A DNA stretch of 64,000 nt from Candidatus Zymogenaceae bacterium (lineage in GTDB: Bacteria > Desulfobacterota > Zymogenia > Zymogenales > Zymogenaceae), in NCBI GenBank assembly GCA_016933535.1, contig JAFGAS010000068.1:1-64000 (forward strand), written 5' to 3'. The translations under genes and the position numbers were made by a program. The number at the start of each line of letters is the position of its first letter. Position 1 is the first letter of the stretch. Positions 20,581-31,189 of this stretch are shown here, in pieces. A model generated the notes under the pieces. The model worked only from the letters and a program-made list of their open reading frames with translations, ran no database searches and had not been told where the DNA came from.

Positions 20581-21702
20581 TTAGACTTTCGGAGACGCTC
20601 GGTCGACTATTTCGAGCGGCTGGTACGGTGTTTCGAAATAGCGATGATATCTCTTCGGCAGGGTCCGGTAATCGATCCCCTTTATCTTTTTCTCAATATT
20701 GACGGAGTTATAGCTGTTCCAGAAGAGGACGGTCTTACCCTTCAGGAGGCCTGACCGGGCATCGTCGATCATGGCGGCCGCGGTCTTTCCGGTGTAAGTT
20801 CCGTCCAGGTCGATCCCGTCGGTTTTCTTAACGAGGCCCAATGCCGCCATCCCCTGCCGGGAAAAGCGGGCGTAACCGTCCCCGAGGTAGCCGTGGACGA
20901 CCTGGAGATTATCGGTCGTGATCTCCATATCTCTGAAGGACGGCTCATGCCGGCCGAGGATTCGTGCCGCCCCGTCGGCCAGTTCCTTGGAAATTTTGAA
21001 GCTCGCGTAGGCAAGATCGGAGACGCGCACCGCCCGCACCAGTGTCGGCAGGCCGAGGGCCCTGACACCCAAGGCGAGGCTTGCCGCGGTGCCGGAGGAG
21101 CCGATGGTTACGTAGATGACGTCGGGTGTCGGCAGGAGTCCCCGGTCTATCTGCTCTTTGAGCTCGAACATGCCGCTCATCCCTCCGACGACGCCGACGG
21201 CGCTCGATCCCCCGGCGGCGATGATATAGGGAAATCTCCCGGTCGTGACAAGGCAGCGCCCGCAGATCGCCAGCGTTCCCAGGGTGACGGCCGCTGTGTT
21301 TGGGAGCTCGTGGAGCTCGGCGCCGATAAGCTTCTGGTAGAGGAGGTTTTTTCGGACGTACGCGGCGTTCGGCTGCGGCAGGTGCATCGAAACGGGACTG
21401 ATCCCCACCCGTTTTGCGAATACCGCGGCCGCCAGCGTGAAGTTGGAGCCCGCGTAGCCGAAGGCGACGGTATGTGCCGCCTTCCTCTTGACCGCCTCGC
21501 CGAGGATAAATTCGAGCTTTCTGACCTTATTGCCGCCGTAGACGTCCGAGCTCTTGTCATCCCGCTTGATGAAGAGGTTAGTCAGTCCCAACTCCTTTTC
21601 AAGTCCGGTAAGCCGCTCGACGGGGGTGGGATACGTGCCGAAATCGCAGTGGGGGATCTTATCGGAAAGACCCGGAAATGCGGAAAACAGCGGGTTGGTC
21701 AT
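20581..21702 (-). CDS. PLP-dependent D-cysteine desulfhydrase / ACC-deaminase family protein
   Basis: LFIKRDDKSSDVYGGNKVRKLEFILGEA (PLP Lys region), GSSGTAASLALG. Confidence 0.85.
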   Translation of the reverse strand: MTNPLFSAFPGLSDKIPHCDFGTYPTPVERLTGLEKELGLTNLFIKRDDKSSDVYGGNKVRKLEFILGEAVKRKAAHTVAFGYAGSNFTLAAAVFAKRVGISPVSMHLPQPNAAYVRKNLLYQKLIGAELHELPNTAAVTLGTLAICGRCLVTTGRFPYIIAAGGSSAVGVVGGMSGMFELKEQIDRGLLPTPDVIYVTIGSSGTAASLALGVRALGLPTLVRAVRVSDLAYASFKISKELADGAARILGRHEPSFRDMEITTDNLQVVHGYLGDGYARFSRQGMAALGLVKKTDGIDLDGTYTGKTAAAMIDDARSGLLKGKTVLFWNSYNSVNIEKKIKGIDYRTLPKRYHRYFETPYQPLEIVDRASPKV

Positions 21703-21803
21703 GGGGATTCCTTTTCCTATTTGGGGCATCGTATCGTTTTTGTCCGAAGATTGCAAGGCGTTTTTCCTTGACACCAAACAAAGATGGGCAGACTATTATT
21801 AGC

Positions 21804-22694
21804 ATGAAACGATTTCCGGCTGTCGTCCTGATTTGTATGATCGTGAGCGTCTGGGGCTGTGCCGCCTTTACGCCGAGGGTGCCGGTCTATAGGAACGACG
21901 CGCTCAACGAAGTCTTCTGGGCCGACGAGGACTTTGCCGCCGAGCTGGCCAGGATTCCCGGCGTCAATACGCGCGTATCGCCGCTGGCCACGGGGGTTTC
22001 GGCCGTGTGGGCGGACTATCGGGCCGGCGGCCACAAGGACGCGTTTGAGAAGATACTCGGCACCGGGAAGCCGGGGTCGCGGGCCTATTGCGCCCCCCTG
22101 GAGGCCATGCTGTGGCTCTATGCTGAAAACCCTGCGTCCGCCCGGGAGGTTCTGGCCGGCTACGACATGGACACGCTCCTGGCGGCATCATGGGGGGTGT
22201 GTGCCGGAGACCGCTGGGACGAGTGGGAAGAGGTCCGGGCGCGCCTCTCGGCCCCCGGTCTCTGTTCCTACTATACGAGAAAGGCCCTCAACTATATCCC
22301 CGAACGGGACGACGGCAAGAACTACCTCCAGTCGCCCTACGAGACGATCCTCATGAAGGGAGGGGACTGCGAGGATTTCGCGGCGCTGGTCGTCGAGGCC
22401 CTCGAATACGGCGGCTGGCAGGCTCGTCTGTTTACCGTGGATATTTATCGCCAGGAGAAAAAACTCCTGGAGTCCCACACAGTGGCGTGCTTTTGGGACG
22501 GGGGTAAGGGCTACTTCATCCAGGGGTACGACGGGAAGTATCTTGCCGGCGGGGTAACGGGTCCCTTTGATCAGCCCGACGTCATGGCCGACTACATCGC
22601 CGGCAGCATCGGCGGTGAGACCTCCGCCTATTATGTCTTCACGGTCTTCGAGTTTATCGAGGCCTATAAGCCCCTCAGCCGGGGAAGGCCATAA
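21804..22694 (+). CDS. Transglutaminase-like cysteine protease-fold lipoprotein
   Basis: Lipobox VSVWGC; KGGDCEDFAALVVEAL and LESHTVACFW (Cys/His context). Confidence 0.65.
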   Translation: MKRFPAVVLICMIVSVWGCAAFTPRVPVYRNDALNEVFWADEDFAAELARIPGVNTRVSPLATGVSAVWADYRAGGHKDAFEKILGTGKPGSRAYCAPLEAMLWLYAENPASAREVLAGYDMDTLLAASWGVCAGDRWDEWEEVRARLSAPGLCSYYTRKALNYIPERDDGKNYLQSPYETILMKGGDCEDFAALVVEALEYGGWQARLFTVDIYRQEKKLLESHTVACFWDGGKGYFIQGYDGKYLAGGVTGPFDQPDVMADYIAGSIGGETSAYYVFTVFEFIEAYKPLSRGRP

Positions 22695-22699
22695 AAAAG

Positions 22700-22730
22700 A
22701 ACACGAGGGGCTCAGGGAGCCCCTCGTGTT
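22700..22730 (+). terminator. Rho-independent terminator hairpin
   Basis: AACACGAGGGGCTC-AGG-GAGCCCCTCGTGTT, perfect 14-bp stem, flanked by A-rich/T-rich sequence. Confidence 0.8.
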
Positions 22731-22803
22731 ATTATCCATACCGGGCCTCCCTTCCGGGGCAGACCCTCCTTGACGTACAGTTTGTCGGGTGCTTCGTTAC
22801 TTT

Positions 22804-23619
22804 CTACTTTCCCGTGAATTTCGCGTCGCGCCTTTCCATCTTGGCCATGAGCCCTTCCCGAACGTCCTCGGTTCTCGTGAGGCTTGTCTGGGCCACCCCT
22901 TCCATGTCCATGAAGCTCCTGACATCCAGGGGCTGGCCGAGGTTGATGACCCGTTTGGCGAGGCCGACGGCCAACGGGGCGTTCTTGTTGAGCGTATCGG
23001 CCAGGGCCATTGCGCCCACAAACGCGTCGTCGACCACTTCGTTGAAGAGCTGGATCGAGTGGGCCTCTTCGGCCTCGATGATCTTGGCGGTCATGATGAG
23101 CTCTTTTGCCTTGATGGGGCCGATGAGTTTCGTGAGGCGGGCCGTGCCGCCCACGTCAGGAATGAAACCGATGGCCGTCTCCTGTATGGCGATCTTTGTG
23201 CCGACCTGGGCGATGCGGAAATCACCGGCAAGGATAAGCTCGGTGGCCATGCCGAAGCAGAAGCCATGGACCGCGAAGATGACCGGCTTTTCGATGTCAT
23301 AGATTACATTGACGACGTCCTGCATCACCCGGATGATCTTGCGGGCGACGGGGGGGGTGGCGTCAAGGAGTCCCGTGCCGGCGAGCGCCGCAAAATCGAC
23401 GCCGGCTGAGAATCCCTTTCCTTCGCCCTTGATAACGATGGAGCGGACATCCGGATCCGTATAGACGGAATCCACGGCGTCCCTGATACCGAACATCATG
23501 TTGCCGTCGAGTGCGTTGCGCTTATCGGGACGGCAAAGCGTGATGATGAGGGTGGGGCCTCTTCTTTCGGTAGTGATTTTCGACCTGTCGTAGTCCTTGT
23601 CAGAGAGAAAATTAGTCAT
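22804..23619 (-). CDS. Enoyl-CoA hydratase/isomerase (crotonase) family
   Basis: LIITLCRPDKRNALDGNMM, IKGEGKGFSAGVDFAAL, FAVHGFCFGMATELILAGDFRIA. Confidence 0.9.
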   Translation of the reverse strand: MTNFLSDKDYDRSKITTERRGPTLIITLCRPDKRNALDGNMMFGIRDAVDSVYTDPDVRSIVIKGEGKGFSAGVDFAALAGTGLLDATPPVARKIIRVMQDVVNVIYDIEKPVIFAVHGFCFGMATELILAGDFRIAQVGTKIAIQETAIGFIPDVGGTARLTKLIGPIKAKELIMTAKIIEAEEAHSIQLFNEVVDDAFVGAMALADTLNKNAPLAVGLAKRVINLGQPLDVRSFMDMEGVAQTSLTRTEDVREGLMAKMERRDAKFTGK

Positions 23620-23759
23620 GTGCCCCTCCGTGAGACGTGGTGTAGGTTAATTTTTGAGCGACCGTGCCGTACAGGGCAGGTCTTCCATGTCAATGATATT
23701 TATATATCAGTTTTCTATAGCTCCTGTCAAGCAATGAAGCAAAGGGTGTTCTTTTTGAC

Positions 23760-23788
23760 TTGACAAAAGGCGATATCGTTGTTATTTT
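23760..23788 (+). promoter_or_regulatory. Promoter TTGACA-N17-TATTTT of the hrcA operon
   Basis: Directly upstream of CIRCE. Confidence 0.6.
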
Positions 23789-23794
23789 TAAATA

Positions 23795-23821
23795 TTAGCA
23801 CTCTTATATGCGGAGTGCTAA
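23795..23821 (+). promoter_or_regulatory. CIRCE operator (HrcA-binding inverted repeat)
   Basis: TTAGCACTC-TTATATGCG-GAGTGCTAA, exact consensus, N9. Confidence 0.97.
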
Positions 23822-23844
23822 AAGCGTATGGGGAGAGCAATGGT

Positions 23845-24882
23845 ATGGAGATAGAACTCAGCAACAGGGCAAAAACCGTCCTCTTTACCATAATAACGGA
23901 CTTCATCAGGACCGGTGATCCGGTCGGCTCACGGACGATATCCAAGAGAGGGGCACTGGACGTCTCTCCGGCCACGATACGCAATATTATGGCCGACCTT
24001 GAAGAGATCGGACTGCTGGTCCAACCCCACACCTCCGCGGGACGCGTTCCCACCGAACGCGCATACCGTTTCTACGTGGACAGCCTCGTCAAGGTTTCCG
24101 ACCTGACGACCTCCGAAGAACGGATGATAGAGAAGAACCTGAATCCGCCGTCGAGGGAATTCAAGGACGTGGTCAGGGAGACTTCCCGGGTGCTTTCCGA
24201 GATGTCCCGATGCGTTTCCATGGTCAGCACCCCCGGCTTTTCTGAGACACAATTCAAATATATCGATTTCGTGAGACTTTCGGAAAACAGGATCCTGGCT
24301 ATCCTCGTATCGAAAACCGGCATGATATATAACAAGCTGATCAGGGTCGAGGAAGAATTCAACCAGGAGAAACTTGCCTGGATGTCACGCTATCTCAACG
24401 ACATCCTCTCGGAACTTACGCTCAAAGACGTCAGACGCAAGATTATCCAGGAAATGCGAAGCGAAAAGAACCTCTATGATAATATCCTCATGAATGCCCT
24501 GAAAATGTCCCGGAACCTGTTTGATGCCGAAATTATCGATGACGAGCTTTTTATAGAGGGAAGCACCTATATCTTCGACTACCCGGAATTTACCGAGATC
24601 TCCAGGATGAAAGAGATATTCAAGACCTTTGAGAATAAGAATAATTTGATTAAATTACTTGATAAGGTGACGCGAGCCGACGGTGTAAAGGTGTATATTG
24701 GTTCCGAGACCAACATCCAGACCATGAGAGACTGTACTCTCGTGGCCTCACCGTACCGTAAAGAAGGCAATATTCTCGGAAGCATCGGTGTTATCGGTCC
24801 CACACGGATGGACTATGCGAAGGTAATACCGATCGTCGATTTTACCGCGCACCTGATCACGAGACTGCTGGATGAGGAGTAA
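23845..24882 (+). CDS. hrcA: Heat-inducible transcription repressor HrcA
   Basis: RTISKRGALDVSPATIRNIMADLEEIGLLVQPHTSAGRVPTERAYRFYVD. Confidence 0.97.
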   Translation: MEIELSNRAKTVLFTIITDFIRTGDPVGSRTISKRGALDVSPATIRNIMADLEEIGLLVQPHTSAGRVPTERAYRFYVDSLVKVSDLTTSEERMIEKNLNPPSREFKDVVRETSRVLSEMSRCVSMVSTPGFSETQFKYIDFVRLSENRILAILVSKTGMIYNKLIRVEEEFNQEKLAWMSRYLNDILSELTLKDVRRKIIQEMRSEKNLYDNILMNALKMSRNLFDAEIIDDELFIEGSTYIFDYPEFTEISRMKEIFKTFENKNNLIKLLDKVTRADGVKVYIGSETNIQTMRDCTLVASPYRKEGNILGSIGVIGPTRMDYAKVIPIVDFTAHLITRLLDEE

Positions 24883-24889
24883 CCGGATC

Positions 24890-25642
24890 ATGGCAGACAA
24901 GGAAAAGAAGAAGCACTCCACCGAACCGGTCAAAGAAGGCTATACCGATGAGGTGTCTCCGGAAGCGATAGACAGGACGGTATCGGAGATCGAAAATGCC
25001 GATTCGGATAATAACGAAAACGTGATGACCGAAAAAGCCGCTGCCGACGGCCGATCCGACGCCAAGAGGGGATCGGAAGAGATTCAGGATGAGCTCGACA
25101 AGGCGCGCGCCCAGGCCAAGGAAATGTACGAACGATATCTTCGATCGGCGGCCGACCTGGATAACTATAGAAAACGAATGACAAAGGAGGCGCAAGAAAG
25201 CCGGAAGTTCGCCAATGAAGAGCTGATCAAGGCGCTCATCCCGACCGTCGATAACCTTGAGCGAGCGCTTGCCCACAGCGAGGGAAGCTCCGATTCGGGG
25301 GCGTTTTTGGAGGGGATTAAGATGGTCCATAAGCAGTTCATGGATACCCTTGAAAAATTCGGCGTTGAGCAGATTGATTCTCTCGGCAAACCGTTTGATC
25401 CTAATTTCCATCAGGCCCTTATGCAGGTCAAAACGGACGAATTCCCTCCCAACACCGTTGTCTCCGAGGTCACGAAGGGGTACCTGCTTGCCGGCCGCCT
25501 CGTCAGACCGTCGATGGTTGGCGTTTCCGTACGTGAAGGACAGCAGCCCGCCCAGGGATCACCCTGGGGTGATGAGGATTTCCACAAAGAGGAAGACGTC
25601 CCCGATAAGAATAACGGGGATACGATAGATGACGAAGAATAA
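24890..25642 (+). CDS. grpE: Nucleotide exchange factor GrpE
   Basis: YLRSAADLDNYRKRMTKEAQESRKFANEELIKALIPTVDNLERAL; FGVEQIDSLGKPFDPNFHQA. Confidence 0.96.
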   Translation: MADKEKKKHSTEPVKEGYTDEVSPEAIDRTVSEIENADSDNNENVMTEKAAADGRSDAKRGSEEIQDELDKARAQAKEMYERYLRSAADLDNYRKRMTKEAQESRKFANEELIKALIPTVDNLERALAHSEGSSDSGAFLEGIKMVHKQFMDTLEKFGVEQIDSLGKPFDPNFHQALMQVKTDEFPPNTVVSEVTKGYLLAGRLVRPSMVGVSVREGQQPAQGSPWGDEDFHKEEDVPDKNNGDTIDDEE

Positions 25643-25679
25643 ATATAGGAATGCATCCCGAGGATAAAGGAGGAAGGAG

Positions 25680-27623
25680 ATGTCAAAGGTTATCGGAATA
25701 GATTTGGGGACGACTAATTCTTGTGTAGCTGTCATGGAGGCCGGTGAGTCCAAGGTGATCACGAACTCCGAGGGCAGCCGCACCACTCCCTCGGTGGTTG
25801 CCTTTACCGACAGCAACGAGCGGATCGTGGGTCAGGTCGCCAAGAGACAGGCCATTACCAACCCCGAACGCACGATATATGCCGTTAAGCGACTGATCGG
25901 CAGGAAATATGGGGACCCGGAGGTACAGAAGGATATAAAGGTCTGCTCCTATAAGATCACGAGGGCGTCCAATGATGACGCTCAGGTTACCGTCGGGGAT
26001 AAGAACTACAGCCCCGCGGAAATATCGGCGATGATTCTTACCAAGATGAAGCAGACCGCTGAAGACTACCTCGGGCAACCGGTTACGGACGCGGTCGTTA
26101 CCGTCCCCGCGTACTTCAATGACAGCCAGCGTCAGGCCACTAAAGACGCCGGGAGGATTGCCGGGCTCAACGTGCTCAGGATCATCAACGAGCCGACGGC
26201 GGCCTCGCTGGCCTACGGGCTGGATAGGAAGAAGGATGAAAAGGTCGCCGTCTTTGACCTTGGGGGAGGGACGTTTGACATTTCAATCCTTGAACTCGGA
26301 GACGGTGTCTTCGAGGTCAAGTCGACCAACGGCGACACCCATCTTGGCGGAGAGGATTTCGACCAGAACATCATCGAATACCTTGCCGATGAATTCAAGA
26401 AGGATCAGGGGATCGACCTGAGGGGGGATAAGATGGCGCTCCAGCGGCTCAAGGAGGCCGGCGAGAAGGCGAAGATGGAGCTGTCTACCTCCATGGAGAC
26501 CGATATCAACCTCCCGTTTATCACGGCCGACAGCGCGGGCCCCAAACATCTGAACATAAAGCTGACCCGGGCCAAACTCGAGGCATTGGTCGACAACCTC
26601 ATCCAGAAACTCGACGGCCCGTGCCGTACGGCAATAAAGGACGCGGGGATGTCCTCGGCCGATATTAACGAGGTTATCCTCGTTGGCGGTATGACCCGCA
26701 TGCCCAAGGTTCAGCAAAAGGTCAAAGAGATCTTCGGCAAAGAACCCCATAGGGGTGTCAATCCCGACGAAGTCGTGGCTATGGGGGCGGCGATCCAGGG
26801 TGGGGTGCTCAGGGGCGAGGTGAAAGATGTACTGCTCTTAGACGTTACGCCGCTGTCACTGGGCATCGAGACCCTCGGCGGGGTCTCCACAAAGCTCATC
26901 GAGAAAAACACCACCATTCCCACCAAGAAGAGCCAGGTATTCTCCACCGCCGCCGACAGCCAGACGGCCGTCTCAATCCATGTGCTGCAGGGGGAGCGGG
27001 ATATGGCCTCCGACAACAAGACGATCGGTAGATTTGACCTGGTCGGCATACCGCCGGCGCCCCGCGGTATTCCCCAGATCGAGGTCACCTTTGATATCGA
27101 CGCCAACGGGATCATGCATGTCTCCGCCAAGGATCTCGGTACCGGCAAGGAGCAGTCGATCAGGATAACGGCATCCAGCGGCCTCTCAGAGCAGGAAATA
27201 CAGCAGTTCATAAAAGACGCGGAATCACATGCCGAAGAGGATAAGAGTAAACGGGATCTGGTCGAGGCGCGCAACGCGGCCGACGGACTGGTATATACCA
27301 CCGAAAAATCGCTCGCTGAATTTTCAAGCAAGCTCGACCCGGCGGCCAAGTCCGAGGTGGAGAGTGCGCTGGCGAAGGTGAAAAAGGAGATGGAGGGGAC
27401 CGACAGTGAGGCCATCAAGTCGGCCACCGAAGAGCTTACCAAGGCGGCGCACAAACTGGCCGAGATGATCTATGCCCAGGCGGCATCAAGCGCCGGCCCG
27501 CAGGGGCCCGAGGCGGGGGCGGGGCCGGGGCCGGAAGACGCACCGGGGCAGGGCGGCTCCGGGCCGAAACCCGGGGACGGGGACGACGTTGTTGACGCCG
27601 ATTTCGAAGAAGTCAAGAAATAG
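25680..27623 (+). CDS. dnaK: Chaperone DnaK
   Basis: [42 protein letters not shown]. Confidence 0.99.
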   Translation: MSKVIGIDLGTTNSCVAVMEAGESKVITNSEGSRTTPSVVAFTDSNERIVGQVAKRQAITNPERTIYAVKRLIGRKYGDPEVQKDIKVCSYKITRASNDDAQVTVGDKNYSPAEISAMILTKMKQTAEDYLGQPVTDAVVTVPAYFNDSQRQATKDAGRIAGLNVLRIINEPTAASLAYGLDRKKDEKVAVFDLGGGTFDISILELGDGVFEVKSTNGDTHLGGEDFDQNIIEYLADEFKKDQGIDLRGDKMALQRLKEAGEKAKMELSTSMETDINLPFITADSAGPKHLNIKLTRAKLEALVDNLIQKLDGPCRTAIKDAGMSSADINEVILVGGMTRMPKVQQKVKEIFGKEPHRGVNPDEVVAMGAAIQGGVLRGEVKDVLLLDVTPLSLGIETLGGVSTKLIEKNTTIPTKKSQVFSTAADSQTAVSIHVLQGERDMASDNKTIGRFDLVGIPPAPRGIPQIEVTFDIDANGIMHVSAKDLGTGKEQSIRITASSGLSEQEIQQFIKDAESHAEEDKSKRDLVEARNAADGLVYTTEKSLAEFSSKLDPAAKSEVESALAKVKKEMEGTDSEAIKSATEELTKAAHKLAEMIYAQAASSAGPQGPEAGAGPGPEDAPGQGGSGPKPGDGDDVVDADFEEVKK

Positions 27624-27726
27624 CGAATCATCTCGATATGGTTTTCGTCGACAAGATACTGATTGTACGGATCGGGGATATCGGCATTAGACCGTCGATG
27701 AAGATCGTGTGCTCCCGATGTATCAA

Positions 27727-27794
27727 CTCAACACGTTGAGCGACCAACGGACGATTTATTATCATTATATTGCGCGGATAGTAAACGTATCCGC
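27727..27794 (+). promoter_or_regulatory. Possible internal promoter/hairpin region ahead of dnaJ
   Basis: CTCAACACGTTGAG near-palindrome (27727-27740) overlapping TTGAGC-N18-TATCAT; hairpin GCGGATA-gtaaacg-TATCCGC (27774-27794). Confidence 0.35.
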
Positions 27795-27823
27795 ACGGCC
27801 GTAAGAGGGGAGAGGAGACAACG

Positions 27824-28936
27824 GTGGAAAAAGCCGACTACTACGATATACTCGGCGTTCAGAAAAATATCGGCCAGGAAGAGATAAAGAAGGCATACCG
27901 AAAACAGGCCCTTAAGTATCACCCGGATAAGAACGCCGGGGATAAAGCAGCCGAAGAACGGTTCAAAGAGATCAACGAGGCTTATGTCGTCCTTTCGGAC
28001 CCCGAAAAGCGGGATCTCTACGACCGCTACGGTCACGCGGCCTTCTCGGGCGGTGGGGCCGATGGATTTCGCGATTTCGATTTCGGTTTCCGTGGATTCG
28101 AGGATATCTTTTCGGATGTCTTCGGTGATATCTTCGGCATGGGCCGCAGGGGAGGCCGCGGCGCCCGCGGAACGGACCTGCGGTACAACCTTACCATTGA
28201 TTTTACCGAGGCGGTCTTCGGCGTGGAGGCAAAGATCCAGGTGCCGCGGCATGAGGCCTGCGCGGCATGCGGCGGCAGCGGGGCCGAGCCGCCCACGAAA
28301 CCCGAGACCTGCCCAGCGTGCCGGGGTACAGGACAGATCAGAACCCAGCAGGGCTTCTTTGCCGTTTCGCGAACGTGCTCCCATTGTCGCGGAACGGGCA
28401 GGTTTATCAAGAGTCCCTGCAAAGAATGCCGGGGCTCCGGGAAGATGAAGAAGACCAGGACCCTTACGGTCAAGGTTCCGCATGGTGTGGAGATGGGGAC
28501 CAGGCTCAGGCTTTCCGGAGAAGGAGAAAACGGCAGCGGAGGGGCCCCGCCTGGTGACCTCTATGTGGTTATCGAGGTCAAACCGCATAAGATTTTCGAG
28601 CGAGAGGGAAACGACATCATTGTCATCGTCCCGATCACGTTTCCGGAGGCGGCGCTTGGCGCCGACATAGAAGTGCCGACGATCGAGGGTCTGGTGAAGA
28701 TGAAGGTAAAACCCGGAACACAATCGGGGGAGACGCACATCATCAGGGGTAAGGGAGTCCCCCATCTTTCGGGCTATGGCCGCGGCGATCAGCACGTCAT
28801 TGTTCGTGTAGAGACACCCAAGAAATTAAGTCGTCGGCAACGAGATATCCTCGAAGAGTTCTCGCGGGAGAGTCGAGCCGAGACACACCCTGAAACCCGG
28901 GGATTCTTCGAAAAGGTAAAGGAGATATTCCAATAG
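27824..28936 (+). CDS. dnaJ: Chaperone DnaJ
   Basis: J-domain [23 protein letters not shown]; CxxCxGxG zinc repeats. Confidence 0.98.
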   Translation: MEKADYYDILGVQKNIGQEEIKKAYRKQALKYHPDKNAGDKAAEERFKEINEAYVVLSDPEKRDLYDRYGHAAFSGGGADGFRDFDFGFRGFEDIFSDVFGDIFGMGRRGGRGARGTDLRYNLTIDFTEAVFGVEAKIQVPRHEACAACGGSGAEPPTKPETCPACRGTGQIRTQQGFFAVSRTCSHCRGTGRFIKSPCKECRGSGKMKKTRTLTVKVPHGVEMGTRLRLSGEGENGSGGAPPGDLYVVIEVKPHKIFEREGNDIIVIVPITFPEAALGADIEVPTIEGLVKMKVKPGTQSGETHIIRGKGVPHLSGYGRGDQHVIVRVETPKKLSRRQRDILEEFSRESRAETHPETRGFFEKVKEIFQ

Positions 28937-29022
28937 GGAGGTAACGTAGGCCGGTTCTTTCGGTCCGAAGACCTGATCGTATCGGCGAGAGTACGGTGAG
29001 ATCTCGCTCGGGGTTGGATAAT

Positions 29023-29054
29023 AGAAAAGCCGCTGATAGGTCAGCGGCTTTTCT
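29023..29054. terminator. Bidirectional terminator between dnaJ and the convergent TPR gene
   Basis: AGAAAAGCCGCTGA-TAGG-TCAGCGGCTTTTCT. Confidence 0.8.
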
Positions 29055-29079
29055 GCGTACAACGAACGGTAACGGTTTT

Positions 29080-29784
29080 TCAGGAATCAATCATCTTCAG
29101 GTAAAGCGAAGCGATCTTATTGTCAGGGTCCGACTTTATAACCGTGGCCAGGATATTTTTTGCTTCCTTATTATTTCCCATCTTGAAGTAGCAGAGGGCC
29201 AGGGCCAAAAGAGCCGGGATATAGTCGGCGCGTTCGGAGACGGCCCGTTTAAGATGCGATAGGGCCTCGTCATACTTCTGTGAGTCCCTCAGTGCGATTC
29301 CCAGTTTCGTCCTGATATCGAAGAAATCGGGATTCATGTTGAGGGCCTTTGTGTATTCCTCTATGGCCTCCTCATTCATACCCAATGAAAGATAGATATC
29401 CGCAATATCTTTGTGGAGGTTGGAGAGTTTGCCGAGTGAAAAGGGATCGAGTCCCTTGGGTGATACCTTGGTCTGTGCCCTGGCCTGGGCGTCAAGATAG
29501 ACAGCCTTGGCCTTATCGAGCATACTCATATCGTTATAGATTACGGCCAGATTCATTGAGGCGTCGGTGTAATTCGGATTAATCTCGAGCGCTTTTTCGA
29601 AGGAGTGTACCGCCTTTTCGTATTTTCCGTGCTGGTGATAGATGATCCCGAGCATATTGTAGACGTCGGCGAACTCAAATCCGGCCTGGACCACTCGGTC
29701 CAGGTATTGTTCGGCCTTTTCGAAATCCTGGTGTTCGAACGCCTCTTTCCCTATCCAGTAGTCATTATTATCTGTTTTGACCAT
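29080..29784 (-). CDS. Tetratricopeptide repeat protein
   Basis: Repeated TPR motifs, e.g. YNMLGIIYHQHGKYEKAVHSFEKALEINPNYTDA. Confidence 0.85.
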   Translation of the reverse strand: MVKTDNNDYWIGKEAFEHQDFEKAEQYLDRVVQAGFEFADVYNMLGIIYHQHGKYEKAVHSFEKALEINPNYTDASMNLAVIYNDMSMLDKAKAVYLDAQARAQTKVSPKGLDPFSLGKLSNLHKDIADIYLSLGMNEEAIEEYTKALNMNPDFFDIRTKLGIALRDSQKYDEALSHLKRAVSERADYIPALLALALCYFKMGNNKEAKNILATVIKSDPDNKIASLYLKMIDS

Positions 29785-29847
29785 TTCTTACTTTACCTGG
29801 AAATCTTACTAATTATTCTTATGTTTCTTCCGGTAGAACCGGTTGGG

Positions 29848-30423
29848 CTATTTATCTTCAGACAGCCGCTTCTTGCTCTCCTCAATATATCGCTTTGACT
29901 CTTCATCATATCCGAAACCGGGATATTTGGTGATCACATCCTGGAATCGAAAGATTGCCGCGTTGTACTCATCTTTATCGAAATAGTAAACGCCGACGTT
30001 AAAATTGTAACGGGCAAGCCTTTCATGGCACAGCCTGAGGTAACTCATGGCGTTCGAGACATACTTACTGTTGGGATACATAAGGATGAGCTGTGAGAAT
30101 TTCTCGGCGGCCCGTTCCGTATTGGACTGATCCCGTCTCGTATCCTCCGATATCTTGAAATAGGACAGACCTTCCCTGAATAGGGCGTAAGGGATATTAT
30201 CGTTGAGGGGATGCTTTTTAATAAAGTTGTCGTAGGCAACGACCGCATTGGTGTAGTCTTCTTTAGAAAAATAATTCTCGGCGGTAGAAAGGTCGGACTC
30301 GAGAACCGGAACCGGCTGACTGTCGTCCCTTATCACGTTATCCGGTCCGCCGCCGCAACCCATGAGGGCCGCAGTGATGAAAACCGATAAAACCACCGCA
30401 AAGAATTTACGATCATAGGCCAT
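29848..30423 (-). CDS. bamD: Outer membrane protein assembly factor BamD-like lipoprotein
   Basis: Lipobox AALMGC; AENYFSKEDYTNAVVAYDNFIKKHPLND...AAEKFSQLILMYPNSKY. Confidence 0.85.
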   Translation of the reverse strand: MAYDRKFFAVVLSVFITAALMGCGGGPDNVIRDDSQPVPVLESDLSTAENYFSKEDYTNAVVAYDNFIKKHPLNDNIPYALFREGLSYFKISEDTRRDQSNTERAAEKFSQLILMYPNSKYVSNAMSYLRLCHERLARYNFNVGVYYFDKDEYNAAIFRFQDVITKYPGFGYDEESKRYIEESKKRLSEDK

Positions 30424-30592
30424 TGTTTTTCTCCCGTCTGTATTATTTTAGTTTACGTACCGTTCACGTTACATTGAACGATCGACTTTGTCAACTAAAT
30501 TCCTTGAGCCCGGTCCGTCCGGGGTAGGCTGCGCCGCGACGGCGCGAGCAGGGGACTGTCCGTACGAACGTTGGGCCGAGCATAAAAAAAGA

Positions 30593-30617
30593 AAAAGCCC
30601 CTGTAAAAGGGGCTTTT
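30593..30617. terminator. Terminator hairpin AAAAGCCCC-loop-GGGGCTTTT
   Basis: 9-bp stem with A/T flanks, downstream of the XRE gene (minus strand). Confidence 0.7.
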
Positions 30618-30634
30618 CGATACCGCGGGGACGG

Positions 30635-31189
30635 CTATTTGGTCAACTTCTGAAGTTGAAGCTGGTCCTCAAGATATTGGAGAACCTTTTCCTGTACCTT
30701 GGCGGCAAGTAGACGGAAGTTCGAAAGGAGGGTCACCTCGTCTCGATTTATCTTCGAGGGATCGGCGTTTTTATAGTCACCGCCCGACTCCATAACAGTC
30801 ATGACTTCCTGTGTGGAACGTAGAAGGTTTTCCGCCTCGATGGCCTTTTCTCTCCATATTTCGATTTCATCGGCCATGTCTTTCATGACCTGGTCCTTGA
30901 ATTCCTCTCCCTTTTCCATCAGTTGATCGTTGATAGTCTTGCCGCCGAGGATCCATTCCATGGACGTGTTGGAAAAGTCGGCTATCCTGGATAATATCGA
31001 GGATTCCGGAATCCTGTCTTTGTTGAGATAGGTGGAGAGAGCCGCCGCAGTGATGTGGCACTTATCGGCAAACTGGTACTGTTTGAGTCCCGATTTTTTA
31101 ATCAGAAATTGAAGCCGGTCCGAGACCTCCTTCGGGCTGATGTTCATGCGAGACTTTCTCTTCCTTTCTTTCATCTTTGCACCGTTCAA
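30635..31189 (-). CDS. XRE/HTH_3-type transcriptional regulator with C-terminal coiled-coil-like region
   Basis: VSDRLQFLIKKSGLKQYQFADKCHITAAALSTYLNKDRIPESSILSRIADF. Confidence 0.75.
   Translation of the reverse strand: MNGAKMKERKRKSRMNISPKEVSDRLQFLIKKSGLKQYQFADKCHITAAALSTYLNKDRIPESSILSRIADFSNTSMEWILGGKTINDQLMEKGEEFKDQVMKDMADEIEIWREKAIEAENLLRSTQEVMTVMESGGDYKNADPSKINRDEVTLLSNFRLLAAKVQEKVLQYLEDQLQLQKLTK

Noticed and set aside
27728-28795. 355-aa minus-strand ORF opposite dnaJ
   Set aside because: DnaJ has full canonical motifs on the plus strand; the mirror ORF has none
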